The notes beneath the pieces were generated by a model. The model had not been told where the DNA came from, made no database searches, and saw nothing but the letters and a program-made list of their open reading frames with translations. DNA of 64,000 nt from Opitutaceae bacterium (GTDB lineage Bacteria > Verrucomicrobiota > Verrucomicrobiia > Opitutales > Opitutaceae): contig JAUSID010000072.1 of assembly GCA_030648295.1 (NCBI GenBank), positions 146,001 to 210,000 on the forward strand. The letters run 5' to 3'. The position numbers and the translations under genes are program-made. Shown here piece by piece: positions 7,828 to 17,200 of the stretch. Each line of letters starts with the position of its first letter. Within the stretch, counting starts at the first letter, position 1.

Positions 7828-8706
7828 ATGAAAAATATGTCTTCAAGCGTTCACCCACTCATCGATGTGGTATTGTGGGTGTGGTTCGGGCTGACCGCTC
7901 TGGCGGTGGCGTATGTCGCCTACGATCAATTCAAAGCAGGATCGGAACCGAAGGAGCATTCGTTGGCGACAAAGACGATGCGATGGGGCTGGGTGCTAGT
8001 CACGCTTTATACCGGGCCGGCCGGTTTCATTGTTTACTGGTTCCTTCGACGCGCGTCCGCACGGCCTGCGCGCGGGCAAGCCGAGCCTTCGCTTTGCGGA
8101 CAAGCCGTCGAATCAACGATTCACTGTGTGGCCGGCGATGCGACCGGCATTCTGGTGGCCGCTTTGGCCACGAGTCTGCTGCGGCCGACAATGGCGGTGG
8201 AGTTGATTGCCGAATATATCGCCGGGTTCGTCGTCGGTCTTTTTCTGTTTCAGGCGCTCTGCATGCGGTGCTCTTTCGGGGGCAGTTACTGGCGCGCAGT
8301 TTGGGGCACGTTTCTGCCCGAGGCGATTTCCATGAACACGGTCATGGCCGGAATGGTTCCGGTCATGATCATCCTGATGTCGCACGACATGAGCGCCATG
8401 GCGCCGACCTCAGTACGCTTTTGGGGCATCATGTCACTGGCGTTTCTGATTAGCGCGGTGACGACCTTTCCGGTGAATTGGTGGCTCGTAGTGCGAGGCT
8501 TGAAACACGGCAGGGGCGGCGAAGCGCGCGCCCGCCGCTGTCATGCGGTCTCGGGCTTTAGCAAACTGACGGCAGTGTTTGTAGCCCTCGCTATGTTCGC
8601 GGGCGGAATCTTCCTGGCCAGCCGCTATGGTGACTTCTCGATGCGCGCCGGTGACCGCATGGAGATCAAAGCAGGCCTGGGACAAAGCCGCGAGGCGGCC
8701 AAATGA
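7828..8706 (+). CDS. DUF4396 family integral membrane protein
   Basis: This encodes 292 residues with about six to seven membrane helices. The middle (about residues 95-225) matches DUF4396, including a conserved Cys-His pair region (ESTIHCVAGDATG) and PEAISMNTVMAGM. DUF4396 proteins are often found in copper-rich gene neighbourhoods, but their function is unknown to me. The gene ends four bases before the glucoamylase start, so the two are likely co-transcribed. Confidence 0.75.
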   Translation: MKNMSSSVHPLIDVVLWVWFGLTALAVAYVAYDQFKAGSEPKEHSLATKTMRWGWVLVTLYTGPAGFIVYWFLRRASARPARGQAEPSLCGQAVESTIHCVAGDATGILVAALATSLLRPTMAVELIAEYIAGFVVGLFLFQALCMRCSFGGSYWRAVWGTFLPEAISMNTVMAGMVPVMIILMSHDMSAMAPTSVRFWGIMSLAFLISAVTTFPVNWWLVVRGLKHGRGGEARARRCHAVSGFSKLTAVFVALAMFAGGIFLASRYGDFSMRAGDRMEIKAGLGQSREAAK

Positions 8707-8710
8707 ACCT

Positions 8711-11110
8711 ATGAACAGGAACCTCATCGCTTTTGGCGCGCCGGGCATCGAGCCGCGCTGGACTTCGAGCGCGAAGGACGGCGTCGGCACCGCGTATCAC
8801 AGTGCGTCCTCTATCTGGTTCACGCTCAGTCACGGGATCCTCAACGAGATCTATTTTCCGCATGTAGATACGCCGAACACCCGCGACCTGCAGTTTCTCA
8901 TAACCGACGGTGAATCGTTCTGCCACGAGGAACGGCGCGACCTGCTCCACAAAACCGAATACCCGGAGCAAAGCGTGTTGCTTTACCGGCTGACCAATTC
9001 CGACCGCGAGGGCCGCTATCGCCTCATCAAGGAAATCGTCGTGGACCCGCGCTCCGCGGTTTTGCTGATGCACACGCGGCTGGAAATCCTCGACCCGAAG
9101 TTGCACGGCAAGCTGCGTCTCTTTGCTCTGCTCGCCCCACACCTGAAAGGCACGGGCAAGAACAACTCGGCCCGTTGGTGTGGACTGGATGGCCGCGAGC
9201 TCTTCGACGCGCAACGGGAGGACATCAACATGTCGTTCGGTTGCGCGCCTGATTTCACGCGGCGCTCCGTCGGCTACGTCGGATTCAGCGACGGCTGGCA
9301 GGACTTGATGGATAATTTTAAGATGGATTGGGAATTCGAGCGGGCTGAAGACGGCAACATCGCGTTGACCGGAGAGATCGATTTGTCGGCCGGAATGGAG
9401 TTCACGCTGGGCGTCGGATTTGGACGCACGCCGCACAGTGCGTCAGCTCATCTGCTGCAGGCGTTCGCCACGCCATTCACCAGTCAGCGCGAGAAGTATG
9501 TGCGCCAATGGCAGCGCACACGCGCCGAGGTGGATTTGAGCGCGCACACCAATGATGGCGGGTCCATGATGCGTCTGAGCCAGTGCCTCTTGCTCGCGCA
9601 TGAAGACAAGATTTTCCAGGGCGCTTTTGTGGCGTCGCTGAGCATCCCCTGGGGTGAGACGAAGGACGACAGCGACCAAGGCGGATATCACTTGGTCTGG
9701 ACGCGCGACATGGTGCAAACCGCCACGGCACTGCTGGCCTGCGGGCAGACGGAGTCGCCATTGCGCGCGTTGATCTGGCTCGCGTGTGTGCAGGAGGCCG
9801 ATGGCCGCATGCCGCAAAACAGCTCGATCAGCGGCGAGGCTTACTGGAAAGGAATTCAACTCGATGAAGTGGCGGTGCCGATTCTGCTCGCCTGGCGATT
9901 GCAGCAAGCGAATGCGCTCCGGCAATTCAATCCTTGGACGCTGGTCTCTCGTGCCGCGCGTTATTTGGTGCTGAACGGGCCGGTGACAGCGCAGGAACGT
10001 TGGGAGGAGAATTCCGGCTACTCGCCGTCGACACTGGCGACCATCATCGGGAGCCTGGTGTGTGCAGCGGAATTTGCGCGCGGCCGAAAGGACGAACTCG
10101 CGGCGCACTTCTTGCTCGATTATGCGGACTGGCTTTCGGCGCACCTGGAGGAGTGGACGGTCACGGATCGTGGTGAACTCGTGCCGGGTAAACCGCGACA
10201 CTACGTTCGCATCACGCCCGCCGACCCGAAACAAGCAGTGGCTTCGCCTAACCCCGACAACGCTGATTTTTATGTCGCCAACGGCGGGGGCAAACATCCA
10301 GCGCGCAACATCGTGGGCGGCGATTTCCTTCAGCTCGTTCGGCTCGGAGTTCGGGCGGCGAACGACCCGCTGATCGTCGATTCACTGGCCGTGATCGATC
10401 GGGTGCTCAAACGCGATCTGCCCCAGGGGCCGGGTTGGCGCCGCTATAATCACGATGGTTATGGAGAGAAGCCGGACGGCAGTGCCTACAATGGAACCGG
10501 TGAAGGTCGCTGCTGGCCGATCCTGACGGGCGAACGCGGTCACTATGAACTGGCCGCGGGACGCGATCCGCTCCCGTTCATCGCCGCGATGGAAAAATTC
10601 GCCAACGAGGGCGGCATGTTGCCGGAACAGATCTGGGATGCGGACGATTTGCCGGAGGGAAAGATGAAGCGCGGGCGCGCGACCGGCGCGGCGATGCCGC
10701 TGTGCTGGGCTCACGCGGAGTATGCGAGCTTGGTCCGCAGTCACAAAGACGGAGTTTGTTTCGACCGCATCGAGCCGGTTTTTCAGCGCTACGCCAAAGC
10801 TGCGACGAGCAGCAGGATTGAAATGTGGACGCTCGCTCACCAACCGCAACGGATCGTCCAAGGAAATATGTTACGCATCATCACCGAACAGGCGGCGACG
10901 ATTCATTGGAGCTGCGATGGTTGGGCGACGACAAACGACGCCGAAACGCGGGATACCGGCCTTGGTTGCTGGTTCGCGGATTTGGGGTCGGACCAGCTTC
11001 TGCCCGGCGCCCGTATCGTCTTCACCTTCCGCTGGGAAGCGGGGTGGGCGGGAAAGGACTTTGCGGTCGAGGTCGTGGAGCGGAGCGAAAGCCAAAGGCG
11101 AGACACATGA
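8711..11110 (+). CDS. GH15 glucoamylase (glucan 1,4-alpha-glucosidase)
   Basis: This encodes 799 residues; the ATG at 8711 gives the family N-terminus [10 protein letters not shown]. An N-terminal beta-sandwich (about 1-270) is followed by the (alpha/alpha)6 catalytic domain. Visible family motifs are [15 protein letters not shown], the general-acid region [10 protein letters not shown], and the general-base region [10 protein letters not shown]. It releases glucose from the non-reducing ends of glycogen, starch or maltodextrins. No signal peptide is seen, so it probably acts in the cytoplasm. The stop overlaps the next start (ATGA), coupling it to glucose-6-phosphate dehydrogenase. Confidence 0.93.
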   Translation: MNRNLIAFGAPGIEPRWTSSAKDGVGTAYHSASSIWFTLSHGILNEIYFPHVDTPNTRDLQFLITDGESFCHEERRDLLHKTEYPEQSVLLYRLTNSDREGRYRLIKEIVVDPRSAVLLMHTRLEILDPKLHGKLRLFALLAPHLKGTGKNNSARWCGLDGRELFDAQREDINMSFGCAPDFTRRSVGYVGFSDGWQDLMDNFKMDWEFERAEDGNIALTGEIDLSAGMEFTLGVGFGRTPHSASAHLLQAFATPFTSQREKYVRQWQRTRAEVDLSAHTNDGGSMMRLSQCLLLAHEDKIFQGAFVASLSIPWGETKDDSDQGGYHLVWTRDMVQTATALLACGQTESPLRALIWLACVQEADGRMPQNSSISGEAYWKGIQLDEVAVPILLAWRLQQANALRQFNPWTLVSRAARYLVLNGPVTAQERWEENSGYSPSTLATIIGSLVCAAEFARGRKDELAAHFLLDYADWLSAHLEEWTVTDRGELVPGKPRHYVRITPADPKQAVASPNPDNADFYVANGGGKHPARNIVGGDFLQLVRLGVRAANDPLIVDSLAVIDRVLKRDLPQGPGWRRYNHDGYGEKPDGSAYNGTGEGRCWPILTGERGHYELAAGRDPLPFIAAMEKFANEGGMLPEQIWDADDLPEGKMKRGRATGAAMPLCWAHAEYASLVRSHKDGVCFDRIEPVFQRYAKAATSSRIEMWTLAHQPQRIVQGNMLRIITEQAATIHWSCDGWATTNDAETRDTGLGCWFADLGSDQLLPGARIVFTFRWEAGWAGKDFAVEVVERSESQRRDT

Positions 11111-12507
11111 ATGCTCCTCACTCCGACGCGCTGGTGATTTTCGGCGCCACGGGCGACCTCGTCGCAAAAAAGATTTTTCCCGCGCTCTATGCAATGGAGC
11201 GGCGCGGCCGGCTCCAGATGCCGGTCATCGGAGTGGCAAGGTCCGACTGGACGATTGAGAAGTTTCGGTCGCGCGCGCGTCAGAGCGTCGAAAAGATCGA
11301 GGGCTTCGACGAAGCGGTGTTCGCGAAGCTCCAGGAGCGGCTCCACTACATCAGCGGCGATTACGGGGCTTCTGCCACCCACGCCGCGCTCCGCAAGGAA
11401 CTTGGCGATGCCGCACATCCGCTGCACTATCTCGCCATCCCTCCCAGCGTGTTCCCGAAAGTGATCGAGGGACTCGGGCAGTCTGGCTGCGCCCGCGGCG
11501 CGCGCGTGATCGTCGAGAAGCCCTTCGGTCGTGACCTGTCATCCGCGCAGGCGCTCAGCGCGACACTCCACACCGTCTTCGACGAGGCGAGCGTCTTCCG
11601 CATCGATCATTACCTCGGGAAGGAATCGGTGCAGAACATCCTCGTTTTCCGTTTCGCCAACACGTTCCTCGAACCGTTTTGGAACCGCAGCTACGTCGAG
11701 AGCGTGCAGATCACGATGGCCGAAAAGTTCGGCGTCGAGGGCCGCGGCGGATTCTACGAGGAATCCGGCGCCATTCGCGACGTGATTCAGAATCACCTCA
11801 TCCAAGTCGTGGGATTCCTCGCGATGGAACCGCCACAGATGAACAGCAACCAGGCGATTCGTGACGAACAGGCGAAGCTGTTCAGAATGATTCGCCCGCT
11901 GCGGACGGACGACGTGGTGCGCGGCCAATACCGTGGCTACCGCGAAGAGGATGGAGTCGCGCGCGACTCCAAGGTCGAAACCTTCGCCGCCGCGCGGCTC
12001 CGCATCGACTCTCCGCGCTGGAGCGGAGTGCCGTTCTTCATCCGGTCGGGCAAGTGTCTCCCGGCGACGATGACCGAGGTGCTCGTCATGCTGAAACCGC
12101 CTGCTCTCAGCGAACTGTGCCCAGGCCAGGCGAACTACGTGCGTTTCCGGCTCAGTCCCGACGTGACGATTGCCATCGGTGCGCGCGTGAAGCGCCCCGG
12201 CGAGGAATTGATCGGTGACGCGACGGAGCTCAAAGTTGTTAATCGCCCCTCGGGAGATGAGATGGGCGCCTACGAGCGGCTGTTGGGCGATGCGATGATT
12301 GGCGATGGCACTCTCTTCGCGGGCCAGCACGGCGTGGAGGCTGCGTGGGCGGTTGTTCAACCCGTCCTGGGGCACGCGACGCCCTTGCATGAATATAAGC
12401 CCGGCACCTGGGGTCCGTCCGAGGCCGAGGAACTCACGACCGGCATTTGTGAATGCCGCAGTCCAGTTTGGCTGCTTCCTCACGCCAAAGACGGAGAATC
12501 GAGCTGA
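11107..12507 (+). CDS. zwf: Glucose-6-phosphate 1-dehydrogenase
   Basis: This encodes 466 residues, normal for the family. The nucleotide-binding start [13 protein letters not shown] is at about residue 10, EKPFGRDL at about 138, and the substrate-binding and catalytic motif RIDHYLGKE begins at residue 165. It oxidises glucose-6-phosphate to 6-phosphogluconolactone with NADP+ (or NAD+), feeding NADPH production. Its start overlaps the glucoamylase stop, and the reductase frame opens at its own stop (TGATG), so it is central to a coupled operon. No phosphogluconolactonase or glucokinase gene is nearby. Confidence 0.97.
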   Translation: MNAPHSDALVIFGATGDLVAKKIFPALYAMERRGRLQMPVIGVARSDWTIEKFRSRARQSVEKIEGFDEAVFAKLQERLHYISGDYGASATHAALRKELGDAAHPLHYLAIPPSVFPKVIEGLGQSGCARGARVIVEKPFGRDLSSAQALSATLHTVFDEASVFRIDHYLGKESVQNILVFRFANTFLEPFWNRSYVESVQITMAEKFGVEGRGGFYEESGAIRDVIQNHLIQVVGFLAMEPPQMNSNQAIRDEQAKLFRMIRPLRTDDVVRGQYRGYREEDGVARDSKVETFAAARLRIDSPRWSGVPFFIRSGKCLPATMTEVLVMLKPPALSELCPGQANYVRFRLSPDVTIAIGARVKRPGEELIGDATELKVVNRPSGDEMGAYERLLGDAMIGDGTLFAGQHGVEAAWAVVQPVLGHATPLHEYKPGTWGPSEAEELTTGICECRSPVWLLPHAKDGESS

Positions 12508-12566
12508 TGACTACCTCAACAATACAGGAACCGCCCGGACACTGTCGGACGTTTCCGAATACGATT

Positions 12567-14687
12567 ATGAAATCGACTTCTCAACGGCAAACTGGGCGCC
12601 AGCTAGCGCGCGTTTCTACCGCCCCTGGCCTGCTCGTGGGGCTGCTGTTGACGCCATGGTTGTTCGCGCAATCGCCCGAGGAGCATGCGAGCCATCATCC
12701 CGGCGGTCAGACAGCCGCGGCCATGCCGGCAACGGGAACGATGCCCGGGCCTCCGGGCGGAGTCCCAGCACCGGGCGGAATACCGGCGGCCGGAGGCGGC
12801 CCTGGTCCAGGCGGGATGGATGGCATGGGCGAGATGATGAAGAACATGGGCAAGCCGCCGCCGAAGGAACTGTATCCCTTGCTGATGGCGTTGCCGGAAT
12901 TGACGCCGGAAAAACGGCAGCAGGTCGAACAACAGGCCTCCGAGCGCATGCATGCGGGAACGATGCTGATGGGCCATGCGCTCGACGCCCTCAATGTCGG
13001 CGCGCAGTCTGGCGACTATACTGCAATGCACGAAGCGATGACGCGCCTGCGCGAAGGCGCAGCGCAGCTCGAGAGCGGCATCGCGGCGCGGCGCGCGCTG
13101 GCGGAAGGCCGCCCGCCACGCGATGTCGCACTGGCGTGGTTCAAGCAGGAGATGAGGCTCGCGTCTCCGGTCGGAGGTGAGGCGAGCCATGGAGTGCGTG
13201 GCCTCTCGTGGTTCCATCTCTTCACGATGGCGCTGCTCGTGGCGTTCGCCTTTGCGATGCTCGCCATGTATTTCTTGAAGATGCGTCGGGCGACCGCGTT
13301 GTTCGGACGGATCGAACCCGGCGCGGGATCTTCGCCTCCTGGATCGGTGCCGCCACTTGGCGGCGCACCCGGCCCGTCGCCGCCGCCCGGAGGGAAAGCT
13401 CCGCCGGCCGGAGGATCTCCGCCGCCGACAGCCGAGCCCAAGGCAGACACTTCGGCCAAATCTTCGCCCGACGACGCAAAGCCGCCTATGCCAGCCGCGA
13501 CTCCCGCACCGCCAAGCTCAACCGCCCGAGCGCCGAACCCTCCGGAAACGCCCGCCGAAAAGCCTGCGGCCACGGCCGCTGCCGCGTCGAACGGACCGCT
13601 GCCGCTCACCGCGAAGTGGTCGGGTCGGCTTCGCGTCGCGAACATCATCCGCGAAACGCCTTCGGTCGAAACGTTCCGGCTCCGCGCGCCAGCCGGCGAC
13701 CCTCTGGCGTTCATCTTTACACCCGGACAATTCCTCAACGTCGCATTCGCGATCGGCGGCGCGCGAATGAACCGCTCGTATTCCATCTCGTCGTCGCCAA
13801 ACGAACGGGACTACGTCGATCTCACGGTGAAGCGCGAGGACCGCGGCGCCGTCTCCCGCCACATCGTCGACCTGCTCAAGGTCGGGGACGAGATCGAAGC
13901 CGGAGGCCCGGTCGGCAAGTTCACGTTCACCGGCACCGAGGCGGACAGCGTCGTCCTCATCGGAGCCGGCGTTGGCATCACGCCGATGATGAGCATCGCC
14001 CGATTTCTCACCGAGCAATCCTGGCCCGGCGATGTCTTTTTCATCTACGGCTGCCGCGCTCCGGTCGACTTGATTTTCGGCCAAGCCATCGCCGCTCTCG
14101 AGCGTCGCAATCCAAAGCTGCACGTCGCCATCACGATGTCGAAGCCGACATCGGATTGGAAGGGCTCGCGCGGGCGAATCACGAAAGAATTCCTCCTGCA
14201 AGCCGTCCCCGATCTCGCGGCGCGGCGAGTGCAACTCTGCGGGCCGCCGACGATGATGGATGCGATCAAGACGCTCCTCATCGAGATTGGCGTAACGCCC
14301 GAGAACCTCAAGACCGAGGCGTTCGGGGCGGTGAAACCTCCGCCCGCCGCTCCCGGAATTTCCGCGCGACCGGCGGCCGCTGCGACTGGCCCGCTGGTCA
14401 CGTTCTCAAAGAACCACAAAGCCGCAAAAATTGGCATCGACCAGAGTGGTGAACAGGCCGCGCTCGCCACCGGCCCCGGCCAGACCATCCTCGAACTCTC
14501 CGAAGATCTCGGGATCGGCATCCAGTTTTCCTGCCGCGTCGGCACCTGCGGGCTATGCAAGGTGAAGATGACGGCCGGCGAGGTCGACATGGCGGTCGAT
14601 GACGCGCTCGACGACGACGACAAAGCCAGCGGCATCATCCTCGCCTGCCAGGCAAAACCCAAAGCCGAAGTCACCGTGGAGGCGTAG
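12567..14687 (+). CDS. Membrane-tethered FAD/NAD(P)H/[2Fe-2S] reductase with periplasmic Met/His-rich domain
   Basis: This encodes 706 residues from the ATG at 12567, which opens a signal or anchor segment ending LFAQ; the in-frame ATG at 12507, overlapping the zwf stop, is an alternative start. Order: His and Gly/Pro/Met-rich segment (36-95), helical domain (about 98-200), membrane helix (213-238), Pro-rich linker (to about 345), FAD domain with RMNRSYSISSSP (about 400), nucleotide site GAGVGITPMM (about 467), and a C-terminal plant-type ferredoxin with C656-x4-C661-x2-C664 and C694. The topology places the reductase part in the cytoplasm and the Met/His part outside. The order FNR then [2Fe-2S] resembles phthalate dioxygenase reductase types. 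The partner is probably the cytochrome b encoded two bases downstream. Confidence 0.85.
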   Translation: MKSTSQRQTGRQLARVSTAPGLLVGLLLTPWLFAQSPEEHASHHPGGQTAAAMPATGTMPGPPGGVPAPGGIPAAGGGPGPGGMDGMGEMMKNMGKPPPKELYPLLMALPELTPEKRQQVEQQASERMHAGTMLMGHALDALNVGAQSGDYTAMHEAMTRLREGAAQLESGIAARRALAEGRPPRDVALAWFKQEMRLASPVGGEASHGVRGLSWFHLFTMALLVAFAFAMLAMYFLKMRRATALFGRIEPGAGSSPPGSVPPLGGAPGPSPPPGGKAPPAGGSPPPTAEPKADTSAKSSPDDAKPPMPAATPAPPSSTARAPNPPETPAEKPAATAAAASNGPLPLTAKWSGRLRVANIIRETPSVETFRLRAPAGDPLAFIFTPGQFLNVAFAIGGARMNRSYSISSSPNERDYVDLTVKREDRGAVSRHIVDLLKVGDEIEAGGPVGKFTFTGTEADSVVLIGAGVGITPMMSIARFLTEQSWPGDVFFIYGCRAPVDLIFGQAIAALERRNPKLHVAITMSKPTSDWKGSRGRITKEFLLQAVPDLAARRVQLCGPPTMMDAIKTLLIEIGVTPENLKTEAFGAVKPPPAAPGISARPAAAATGPLVTFSKNHKAAKIGIDQSGEQAALATGPGQTILELSEDLGIGIQFSCRVGTCGLCKVKMTAGEVDMAVDDALDDDDKASGIILACQAKPKAEVTVEA

Positions 14688-14689
14688 CG

Positions 14690-15391
14690 ATGAAGAACCG
14701 CGAACGCTTCATCGTCATCAGCGTCTTCGTCGTGCTCGTGTTTGCGTGGCTCGGCTTCTTCCTGCATGTCTCACCGCGCTTCGCGGGCAGTGGCCTCGGG
14801 GCGGTGTTTGGGATCTCCGGGGCCGTGCTGATGATCCTTCCGCTCGGTTACGTGTTCATGAAGCGCGCTCCTTTTCTCAAGGAGCGCCTCGCCCAGCACG
14901 TCTCGTTGCAGACCTGGCTTTCGATTCACATCTACACCGGCATCGTGGGGGCGCTGCTCGCACTCGTCCACACGGGTCATAAATATACCAATCCGCTCGG
15001 CATCGCCCTCACCGCGACGATGCTGCTCGTCGTCGTGAGCGGGATTGTCCTGCGCTACCTGACTCCATTCGTGAATCTCGAAATGAAGGACAAGCTCCTG
15101 CTCTTGCAGACGGCGCGTGGCGATCTCGATCACGCTTGGGGACTAGTGGAGCAACCAGCCGACGGAAAAGAAAATCGCCCGAAAGAGCCGGCAGTCTATT
15201 CCGCCTTGCGAGTCACCCTGCTGGCGGAAGGGGTGGCAGACCTCGAGTATTCGATCGGCACGCACGAGCTGCTGAAACGCTGGTTCTCGCGCTCTCTGGT
15301 CGTCCACATTGTCGTTTCGGTCGCGTTCTATGCGCTGCTCGTCGGGCACATCGCGTCCGGAATTTACTTCGGACTGAGGTGGCTGCCATGA
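14690..15391 (+). CDS. Bis-heme cytochrome b-type membrane protein
   Basis: This encodes 233 residues with five membrane helices. Helix 3 contains H80 and H94 and helix 5 contains H206 and H220; both pairs are 14 residues apart, the spacing that holds two stacked b hemes. A loop of about 70 residues (130-200) separates helices 4 and 5. I infer that it carries electrons from the cytosolic reductase to the periplasmic cytochrome c encoded immediately downstream, whose start codon overlaps this stop (ATGA). The exact family name is not certain; cytochrome b561-like or ferric-reductase-like both fit. Confidence 0.75.
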   Translation: MKNRERFIVISVFVVLVFAWLGFFLHVSPRFAGSGLGAVFGISGAVLMILPLGYVFMKRAPFLKERLAQHVSLQTWLSIHIYTGIVGALLALVHTGHKYTNPLGIALTATMLLVVVSGIVLRYLTPFVNLEMKDKLLLLQTARGDLDHAWGLVEQPADGKENRPKEPAVYSALRVTLLAEGVADLEYSIGTHELLKRWFSRSLVVHIVVSVAFYALLVGHIASGIYFGLRWLP

Positions 15392-16161
15392 TCAAGCTCG
15401 CCCTCATAGTTGTGCTCCTCATCGCTGGGAGCGCGGCGACGACACTCTCGCTTCTATACTATTCACCTGTGCAAATCGCGGCGCAGCGTGCGGTCAGGCC
15501 GGGAGAGCTGTCGCAGCCGCACGCGTTTCTGGAAAACAAGTGCGCGGCCTGCCACTCCGCGGTGAAGGGTGTCGAGGCGAAGAACTGCATCGTCTGCCAT
15601 GCTGACAACACGGCCATCCTCCAACGCCAGCCCACTGCCTTCCACTCCGACATCGCCGCGTGCGCCGCCTGCCACCAAGAACATCAAGGCCGGGTGCCTT
15701 CGACGACGGACATGGATCACGTGGCTCTCGCGCGCATCGGACTGCGCCAGATGCAACCCGCGGCAAAATCCCACGACCCGGCCCGCGACGACTTGATCGT
15801 GTGGATCGCGAACGGCACGCCGTCCGCTGCCACCCCTCAACTGCAACGCGAAGAATCGCTGCTCAACTGTGCAACGTGCCATCAAAAGAAGGACCGGCAC
15901 TTCGGTCTGTTCGGCAACGACTGTGCGCAATGTCACGGCACCGCAAAATGGACCGTCCCGGAATTCCGCCATCCTTCACCCGTTTCGCAGTCCTGCGCGC
16001 AGTGCCACCAGGCTCCGCCCAGCCACTACATGATGCATTTCAAAATGATTTCGATGAGCATCGCGCGGATGGAAAAGGCCGAGGTGAGTCAGTGCTTCCT
16101 CTGCCATCAGACGACCTCGTGGAACGACATCAAAGGCGCCGGCTTCTACAAACACCATTGA
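15388..16161 (+). CDS. Seven-heme c-type cytochrome, membrane-anchored
   Basis: This encodes 257 residues. An N-terminal hydrophobic segment (3-25) exports and perhaps anchors the protein. Seven CxxCH heme sites start at residues 52, 67, 92, 161, 179, 203 and 236. Extra His residues (for example H86, H99, H171, H195, H213) can serve as distal ligands, as in multiheme electron carriers. Overlap with the upstream cytochrome b gene suggests a stoichiometric complex. It is the likely periplasmic electron acceptor or wire; the terminal acceptor is unknown. Confidence 0.9.
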   Translation: MIKLALIVVLLIAGSAATTLSLLYYSPVQIAAQRAVRPGELSQPHAFLENKCAACHSAVKGVEAKNCIVCHADNTAILQRQPTAFHSDIAACAACHQEHQGRVPSTTDMDHVALARIGLRQMQPAAKSHDPARDDLIVWIANGTPSAATPQLQREESLLNCATCHQKKDRHFGLFGNDCAQCHGTAKWTVPEFRHPSPVSQSCAQCHQAPPSHYMMHFKMISMSIARMEKAEVSQCFLCHQTTSWNDIKGAGFYKHH

Positions 16162-16256
16162 GGTCGAACCAACGAAGAGAAGGCTGCTTAATCTGCATTC
16201 CTCAGCTGCCTGCCTCCCGCTCCCGTTCACAACTTTTGGTCATATCTCCCCACGCG

Positions 16257-16593
16257 GTGCCCCTTTTCAACTGCATCGACCCGGCTAAGAAACTTCTCCC
16301 GAAATTGACTACCTCAAGAAGATTGCCTTCGGGGCGCCGCCCCTTCGCGACAGGGACTATCGCTCTCGTCATCGGGATCGTATTTGCGCTCCAACTGACG
16401 TTCCACGCCACCGCCCAGACGAATTTGCTCGTTCGCATGGGTGCGCTCGTCGCGAGCCGGGTGCAGGCTGGGGAGATATGGCGTCTGGCGTCATGCACCT
16501 TTCTGCACGCAGGCGTAATGCACTTTGGGTTCAACCTGCTTGTCCTGCTGGCTATCGGGTGGCAGATGGAAAGAATCATTGGCAGCTCGCGGT
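16257..16593 (+). pseudogene. Rhomboid protease fragment (N-terminal half)
   Basis: From a possible GTG at 16257 the frame encodes a first membrane helix (TIALVIGIVFALQL), then MGALVASRVQAGEIWRLASC and TFLHAGVMHFGFNLLVLLAI, ending in MERIIGSSRY. This is the start of a rhomboid family intramembrane protease through the second helix, including the conserved H-x3-H-x3-N element. The catalytic Gly-x-Ser-Gly and the last His are missing: after about 16593 the sequence changes to the antisense of a sigma factor gene. The gene is therefore broken by a deletion or rearrangement. Confidence 0.75.
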
Positions 16594-16901
16594 ACGTAAG
16601 GCCCGGCCGCGTCATCGCTCGCCATCAATACCGCCACCGCTTGTTCGTGAAGGTAAGCCCGACGATGGGCGCGCCGGAGGAACCGCCGCACTTGCATGCG
16701 CGCGAATCCGCTGGCCCAGCTGCCGAATGGACGCGCCGAATCGTAGTCGGGAAAATGCTGCCATAGCGCGATGGCGGTTTCCTGCACGACGTCGCGCGCA
16801 TCCGCCTGCCGTGGAATGTAAATGAGAACCATGCGCAGAATCTGCGGCTCGTGCTGAAGAAACAACCGCATGAACTGCTCGTGGACATCGGGGGTGGGCA
16901 T
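16491..16901 (-). pseudogene. ECF sigma factor fragment (region 2 only)
   Basis: The ATG at 16901 follows a strong ribosome site (GGAGAAGCG). The first 95 residues match the N-terminal half of Rhodopirellula/Verrucomicrobium-type ECF sigma factors: HEQFMRLFLQHEPQILRMVL, ADARDVVQETAIALWQHF, GSWASGFARMQVRRFLRR. Region 4, the second DNA-binding part, is absent. Beyond about 16610 the frame simply reads through the antisense of the rhomboid fragment to a stop at 16491. It points away from the TonB receptor gene, to which it may once have been linked. Confidence 0.75.
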
Positions 16902-17200
16902 CGCTTCTCCTTCATATCCGCGCGGCGCGCGGTTTTTGGACACAAATTCCCCGGACCGGCAAGGGCCAACTGCCGCGCGTCGAAGGGCGCATTCGTGACG
17001 GGGTGACGAAACCCTGAGTTGATTTGCGGCGAAACCGCCGTGACAGATTGGGTTTGGCGGACAGGATGAAATTCGTCCAGGTTTTGTCCCGTCCCACCAC
17101 GGCGTCCCTTCCCCGGGTCGCCGAAGTGCACCACCCACCAAGTCGGCGCGCCTCGGATCGTTTCGCGGCCGCCTCACCATAACGCAACCTCGCCCTGTCC

